Assembly (NCBI GenBank): GCA_026415675.1
Contig: JAOAGQ010000053.1
Span: 1-40,089 of the forward strand
DNA length: 40,089 nucleotides
Direction: 5' to 3'
Origin: Syntrophorhabdaceae bacterium
Lineage (GTDB): Bacteria; Desulfobacterota; Syntrophorhabdia; Syntrophorhabdales; Syntrophorhabdaceae
The translations under genes and the position numbers were made by a program. Of the stretch, positions 36,481-40,089 are shown piece by piece; position 1 is the stretch's first letter, and every line of letters begins with the position of its first letter. Under the pieces are notes generated by a model. That model saw only the letters and a program-made list of their open reading frames with translations. It had not been told where the DNA came from and did no database searches.

Positions 36481-37009
36481 TAAAAAAAAGGTAAAGGTAA
36501 TAAAGATAGACCTGGATAAATGCAATGGCTGCAGGGCATGTGAGGTGATATGTTCTGCCTTCCATGCAAATCCCAAATACAGCAGCAACAATCCAGCAAG
36601 GTCGAGAATTCGTGTCTATTTCGATCCGCTCAAAAACAAATACGTTCCTGTCTATGCAGGGGAATACACCCCTGCGGAGTGTATGGGCAGGGACAAATAC
36701 ATCATAAACGGAAAGGAATACGACGAATGCGGGTTCTGCAGGGCCTCTTGTCCATCAAGGGACCTCTTTAAAGAACCGGATTCAGGCCTTCCCCTTAAGT
36801 GCGATATGTGTGAGGATGATCCGCCCCAGGAAGAACCACTCTGCGTGAAGTGGTGCCTTGTCGATGCCCTAACATACGAGGAAAGGGAGGAAGAGGGAGA
36901 GGAAGAGGTCAAACCTGAAGATGTAGAGATCGGTTTGAATGCCCTCGTCGACAAGTACGGTCTGGATAAGGTCGTCGACACCGTCGCCCGTATGACCCAG
37001 AAAGATTAA
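36455..37009 (+). CDS. bamC: Benzoyl-CoA reductase iron-sulfur subunit BamC
   Basis: The 184-aa polyferredoxin-like protein has twelve cysteines that fit three [4Fe-4S] clusters: Cys23/26/29/33 (CNGCRACEVIC), Cys92/95/99 (CGFCRASC), Cys116/119/130/134, and an extra Cys76. It is HycB/DMSO-reductase-like in layout. In the known complex, BamC passes electrons to BamB. It starts inside the end of bamB (26-base overlap), which points to coupled synthesis in fixed ratio. ATG 36455 or 36461 could be the start. The C-terminus (about 140-184) is acidic and helical. Confidence 0.88.
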   Translation: MTMEQKASNKKKVKVIKIDLDKCNGCRACEVICSAFHANPKYSSNNPARSRIRVYFDPLKNKYVPVYAGEYTPAECMGRDKYIINGKEYDECGFCRASCPSRDLFKEPDSGLPLKCDMCEDDPPQEEPLCVKWCLVDALTYEEREEEGEEEVKPEDVEIGLNALVDKYGLDKVVDTVARMTQKD

Positions 37010-37033
37010 CATAACTATAAAGAGGTTTAAAAA

Positions 37034-38185
37034 GTGGAGACCATAGCGCCTTTTAAAGAAGTTATAGACGAGGTAAAGGCTTTAGGCGGTGAGGCCGTCT
37101 CATACTGCTATCAGTGCGGTAAGTGTGATACGGTATGCCCCTGGAACAAGGTAAAAACATTCAGCATGCGCCGACTGATCAGGGAAGCTACCTTTGGTTT
37201 AACGGAGATAGAAAAGGACGAGATATGGAGATGCACCACCTGCGGTAAATGCCCCCAGAGATGTCCAAGGGATGTAAAACAGATAGACGACATGGTGGCC
37301 TTAAGGAGAATGGCAACAGGCTATAATGTCTTCCCCTCATCGGTAAAACCTATCAGGACGGTGAGTACAGGTTTAACATCCCAGGGCAACCCCTTCAACG
37401 AGGATAGAAAGACAAGGGCAGACTGGGCAGAGGGACTTTCCGTAAAACAGTTCACCGAAGGTACAGAGTTTCTCTATTTTCCCGGATGTTATCTCTGTTA
37501 TGACCCGAGACTGAAAAAGGTCGCCCAGGCAACGGTTAAGGTCCTGAAAAAGGCGGATGTAGACTTCGGTATCCTCGGAACAAAGGAGAACTGCTGTGGT
37601 GAGAGCATTAGAAAGACAGGGAACGAGCAACTCTTCAAACGCCTCGCCAGGGAGAATATAAAAACCTTTATAGACAACGGCGTTAAAAAGATCATCGTCT
37701 CCTCTCCCCACTGTTACCATACCTTTAAAAACGAATACCCTGAGTTTAACGTGAACTTTCAGGTGATCCATATGTCCCAGTTTCTCCTCGACCTAATAAA
37801 GGAGGGGAGGCTAAAAATAGAGCACGGGTTAGACAAGAGGGTTACCTACCACGATCCCTGTTATCTGGGAAGGCACAACGGGATATTCGATGAACCGAGG
37901 GCGGTTTTGAAAAATATTCCGGGTCTTGAACTCGTAGAGATGGAAGAATCTGAGCTTGACAGTCTCTGTTGTGGTATGGGGGGAGGAAGGGTATGGATGG
38001 AAACGGAGAAACATGAGAGGTTCTCCAACATAAGGCTTGAACAGGCAACAAAAATAGGTGCCCAGGTCCTTGCTACAGCCTGTCCATACTGTATTACAGC
38101 CCTTGAAGATAGTAGACTTGTGATGAATTACGGAGACTCAATAGAGGTAAAGGATATTACAGAGATTTTACAGGAAGTAATCTAA
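37034..38185 (+). CDS. bamD: HdrD/HdrB-like iron-sulfur subunit BamD
   Basis: The 383-aa protein has two N-terminal [4Fe-4S] motifs (Cys25/28/31/35 in CYQCGKCDTVC and Cys67/70/73/77 in CTTCGKCPQRC). Two CCG domains follow: one with ENCCGES and later SPHCYHTF, the other with DSLCCGMGGGRVWME and later ACPYC. This is the HdrD or HdrC-HdrB fusion layout, which in heterodisulfide reductases builds noncubane clusters. In the Bam complex this subunit links the HdrA-like flavoprotein to BamBC. GTG is the start, with AGAGG about 9 bases upstream. The gap after bamC is 24 bases. Confidence 0.9.
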   Translation: METIAPFKEVIDEVKALGGEAVSYCYQCGKCDTVCPWNKVKTFSMRRLIREATFGLTEIEKDEIWRCTTCGKCPQRCPRDVKQIDDMVALRRMATGYNVFPSSVKPIRTVSTGLTSQGNPFNEDRKTRADWAEGLSVKQFTEGTEFLYFPGCYLCYDPRLKKVAQATVKVLKKADVDFGILGTKENCCGESIRKTGNEQLFKRLARENIKTFIDNGVKKIIVSSPHCYHTFKNEYPEFNVNFQVIHMSQFLLDLIKEGRLKIEHGLDKRVTYHDPCYLGRHNGIFDEPRAVLKNIPGLELVEMEESELDSLCCGMGGGRVWMETEKHERFSNIRLEQATKIGAQVLATACPYCITALEDSRLVMNYGDSIEVKDITEILQEVI

Positions 38186-38209
38186 GCGGGGTTTCATAGC
38201 CGGTTGCTT

Positions 38210-39010
38210 ATGGAAAGAAAAGAAGATTCACCGGAGATAAAAGGGGTAGCATCCCATATTGAATGTGATAGATATACCGATGATAGCCGGCAGAGGACAG
38301 AAGTCCATGTACCGATGGAGACAGAACTCACGATTTATGTGAACCTCAAAGAACTCGTTACGATCCTATGCACCCCGACAAAACTCAACTTCCTCGTCCT
38401 TGGTTTTCTTTATGGTGAAGGTATTATCTCAGGCCTTAAGGATGTCTTAAGTATGAGGGTATGTGAAGATGAGCTTATGGCAGATGTAAGGCTTACAAAA
38501 CCTGATTATGAACCCCCTGGACTTAGGGTACTCACTTCAGGTTGTGGCGGTGGTTCTTCCTTCACCCAGAAGGGTAAAAAGGTCATCTCCGATGTAACCG
38601 TTACCCCGAAACAGATATACTCCCTTATGAGGGAACTTCAAGAGAAGATGGATATGTACAGGTTTTGTGGTGGGGTACATACATCGGCCCTGGGAGACAA
38701 AAACGGTCTTATTGTGGTGGCAGAGGATATCGGCAGGCATAATACCATCGATAAGATTCAGGGTGAATCCCTTATGATGTCGATCCCCACAAAAGACCGC
38801 CTGCTTCTAAGTACAGGCCGGGTCTCCTCTGAGATGCTCCTTAAAGCATCGAGAATGGAGGTGCCGATAGTCGTCTCCCGCCATTCTTCAACGGCAAGGG
38901 CTATAGAGTTTGCAAAAGAACTTGGAATAACCTTGATCGGGTATGCCCGGGGGAATCGCCTTATGGTCTATTCCCACCCCGAAAGAGTGAGCTTGTCCGG
39001 GGACGGTTAA
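38210..39010 (+). CDS. FdhD-like sulfurtransferase/cofactor-maturation protein inside the bam cluster
   Basis: I start at ATG 38210; the in-frame TTG at 38204 is less likely. The 266-aa protein has the FdhD core: GFLYGEGII, TSGCGGGSS (Cys112), FCGGVHTSAL, EDIGRHNTIDK, and STGRVSSEMLLKASRM. FdhD moves sulfur from IscS to the molybdenum or tungsten bis-MGD cofactor of formate dehydrogenases. Its CxxC motif (CGVC-like in E. coli) here reads CGGG, so the second cysteine is missing. The position between bamD and bamE suggests cofactor maturation for BamB, but no formate dehydrogenase gene is in view, so a link to one nearby cannot be excluded. The ribosome site is weak. Confidence 0.85.
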   Translation: MERKEDSPEIKGVASHIECDRYTDDSRQRTEVHVPMETELTIYVNLKELVTILCTPTKLNFLVLGFLYGEGIISGLKDVLSMRVCEDELMADVRLTKPDYEPPGLRVLTSGCGGGSSFTQKGKKVISDVTVTPKQIYSLMRELQEKMDMYRFCGGVHTSALGDKNGLIVVAEDIGRHNTIDKIQGESLMMSIPTKDRLLLSTGRVSSEMLLKASRMEVPIVVSRHSSTARAIEFAKELGITLIGYARGNRLMVYSHPERVSLSGDG

Positions 39011-39067
39011 TCCCTCCCGGGACAAAAAATATATCAGGGCAGATTAAACTAAAAGAGGTGATGGAAA

Positions 39068-40089
39068 GTGGAAAAAGTACTGGTCCTTAAAGAGAATATC
39101 AAACAGATCATGAAAAACTTAAGAGACAGCAACTTTGCCGATGTTATGGTTGTAGGAGGGGGTATAAGCGGCATACAGGCCTCCCTTGACCTTGCCAATG
39201 CAGGGTTTAAGGTCTATCTCGTCGATCGGGCGCCATCCATAGGGGGACACATGGCCCAGCTCGACAAGACCTTTCCCACGAATGAGTGTTCCATCTGAAT
39301 ACTCTCCCCGAAACTGGTCGAGGTCGGCCGGCATCCAAACATCGAGGTTTTAACGTATACCGAGGTTGATAGGGTAGAAGGGGAATCGGGGGATTTCGAG
39401 GTAACCCTTGTGAGAAAACCGAGGTATATCATAGAGGATAAGTGTACGGGTTGTACCACCTGCGTCGAATACTGTCCTGTAAAATATCCGGATAAGTTCA
39501 ATCAGGAGATCTCAAAGAATAAGGCGGTCCACATATATTTTGCCCAGGCCATCCCCCTTATAACGTATATAGATGAGAGTTGCCTCTACTTGAAGGAGAA
39601 GAAGTGCCGCATCTGTGAGGCGGTATGTGAAAATAAGGCGATAGACTTTACCCAGAAACCGGAAAAGGTCGCCGTTAAGGTAGGGGCCATCATCCTTGCC
39701 GGAGGCTTTGAGCCCTTTGACCCAAGGATAAGGGATGAATACTGTTACGGTAAGTTTGCAAATGTGGTAACAAGCATGGACTTTGAGAGACTTTTGAGTT
39801 CCACAGGCCCCTACGAAGGAGAAATCAGAAGGGGCTCCGACCTAAAACACCCCCACCGCATAGCGTGGATCCAGTGTGTAGGTTCAAGGCAGGTGATCCC
39901 CGGGGGGAATAGTTACTGTTCTGCCGTATGCTGTACCTATACCCAGAAGCAGGTGATCCTGACAAAGGACCACGATGCCGATGCGGAGTGTACCATATTC
40001 CATAACGACATCCGTTCCTACGGGAAGGACTTTGAGAGGTTCTACCAGAGGGCAGAGAACTTACCCGGAGTCCGTTTCATAAGAAGCTA
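39068..40089 (+). CDS. bamE: HdrA-like flavoprotein with in-frame UGA (selenocysteine), BamE, cut by the window end
   Basis: The visible 340 codons start at GTG 39068 (AGAGGTG upstream). They encode an FAD domain ([27 protein letters not shown], residues about 27-55), then FPTNECSI, an in-frame TGA at codon 77 (39296-39298), and [23 protein letters not shown]. Most HdrA proteins have Cys at the TGA position, so selenocysteine fits. The frame then stays open for 263 codons, with ferredoxin motifs [11 protein letters not shown] and [11 protein letters not shown]-related [11 protein letters not shown], and CVGSR. HdrA is the electron-bifurcating flavoprotein of heterodisulfide reductase, and BamE is its counterpart in the benzoyl-CoA reductase complex. 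The rest lies to the right. Plain ORF calling would wrongly stop it at 76 aa. Confidence 0.9.
39296..39327 (+). promoter_or_regulatory. UGA codon and SECIS-like hairpin for selenocysteine insertion
   Basis: After TGA (39296-39298) the stem CCGA (39308-39311)/TCGG (39324-39327) and an inner CT/AG pair (39314-39315/39321-39322) close a GGTCG loop (39316-39320). The loop begins 17 bases after the UGA and carries the GGU of bacterial SECIS loops, such as E. coli fdhF (AGGUCU). The AA/G internal bulge is also typical. All bases are coding too. Confidence 0.75.

Noticed and set aside
39068-39298. A complete 76-aa protein, or a pseudogene broken by a stop
   Set aside because: HdrA sequence resumes in the same frame directly after the TGA, no frameshift is needed, and the stop falls on a conserved cysteine position with a SECIS-like hairpin.
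1-40089. CRISPR arrays, insertion sequences, tRNA or rRNA genes, prophage or defence genes
   Set aside because: No regular repeat-spacer series, transposase, integrase or RNA gene signature was found on either strand; gaps are short and mostly promoter or terminator.

Overview
The window looks like chromosome of a strictly anaerobic, motile, diderm bacterium of the deltaproteobacterial type (Desulfobacterota in the broad sense). It degrades aromatic compounds and probably can pass electrons to extracellular acceptors. This rests on gene content only: an MtrA/MtrB-type cytochrome-porin module, a class II benzoyl-CoA reductase (bam) cluster with a selenocysteine-encoding HdrA-like gene, and a compact arg-lys-dap-his operon. 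Arginine is mostly AGG/AGA and ATA is common, a bias often seen in thermophiles. I cannot name the genus. I see no rRNA, tRNA, CRISPR array, insertion sequence or phage gene, and no gene-free stretch exceeds about 300 bases.

Layout. (1) 40-79 is the terminator of a gene to the left. 156-5107 (+) encodes a decaheme periplasmic cytochrome, an outer-membrane beta-barrel and a nine-heme lipoprotein, which together form a trans-outer-membrane electron conduit. It ends at a two-way terminator shared with a convergent class II aldolase (5151-5891, -). (2) 6022-6624 (+) is a lytic transglycosylase. 6631-10969 (-) is a motility-control operon: a small FlgM-associated-like protein, a response regulator, a REC-GAF-HD-GYP protein, a PilZ protein, MotA and MotB. 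A hybrid PAS histidine kinase is divergent from it (11124-13382, +), and a cupin (-) follows. (3) 13982-17081 (+) is a tripartite tricarboxylate-type transporter made of TctC and a fused TctA-TctB, with two inverted repeats in its leader. (4) 17106-26971 (-) is a twelve-gene operon: maf, yggS, argH, an FN3 lipoprotein gene, lysA, dapF, dapA, dapB, an unknown exported protein, hisA, hisF, hisI. (5) 27066-32998 (+) holds cutA, a Lon-like protease, a NUDIX hydrolase, an Fsr-like MFS exporter and der. A Cys-rich small protein and a PEP-CTERM-like exported protein follow. (6) 34501-40089 (+) is the bam cluster: bamB, bamC, bamD, an fdhD-like gene, and the first 340 codons of bamE with an in-frame UGA. 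Two near-identical sigma70-type promoters precede it.

How it may fit together (inference). The TTT transporter could import aromatic or other carboxylates. The Bam complex would reduce benzoyl-CoA to a cyclic diene, using the HdrA-like flavoprotein arm to generate low-potential electrons. Electrons from oxidation of the products could leave through the MtrA/MtrB/lipoprotein conduit. The most striking items are the recoded UGA with a SECIS-like hairpin in bamE, the fdhD-like gene inside the bam cluster, and the duplicated bamB promoter.
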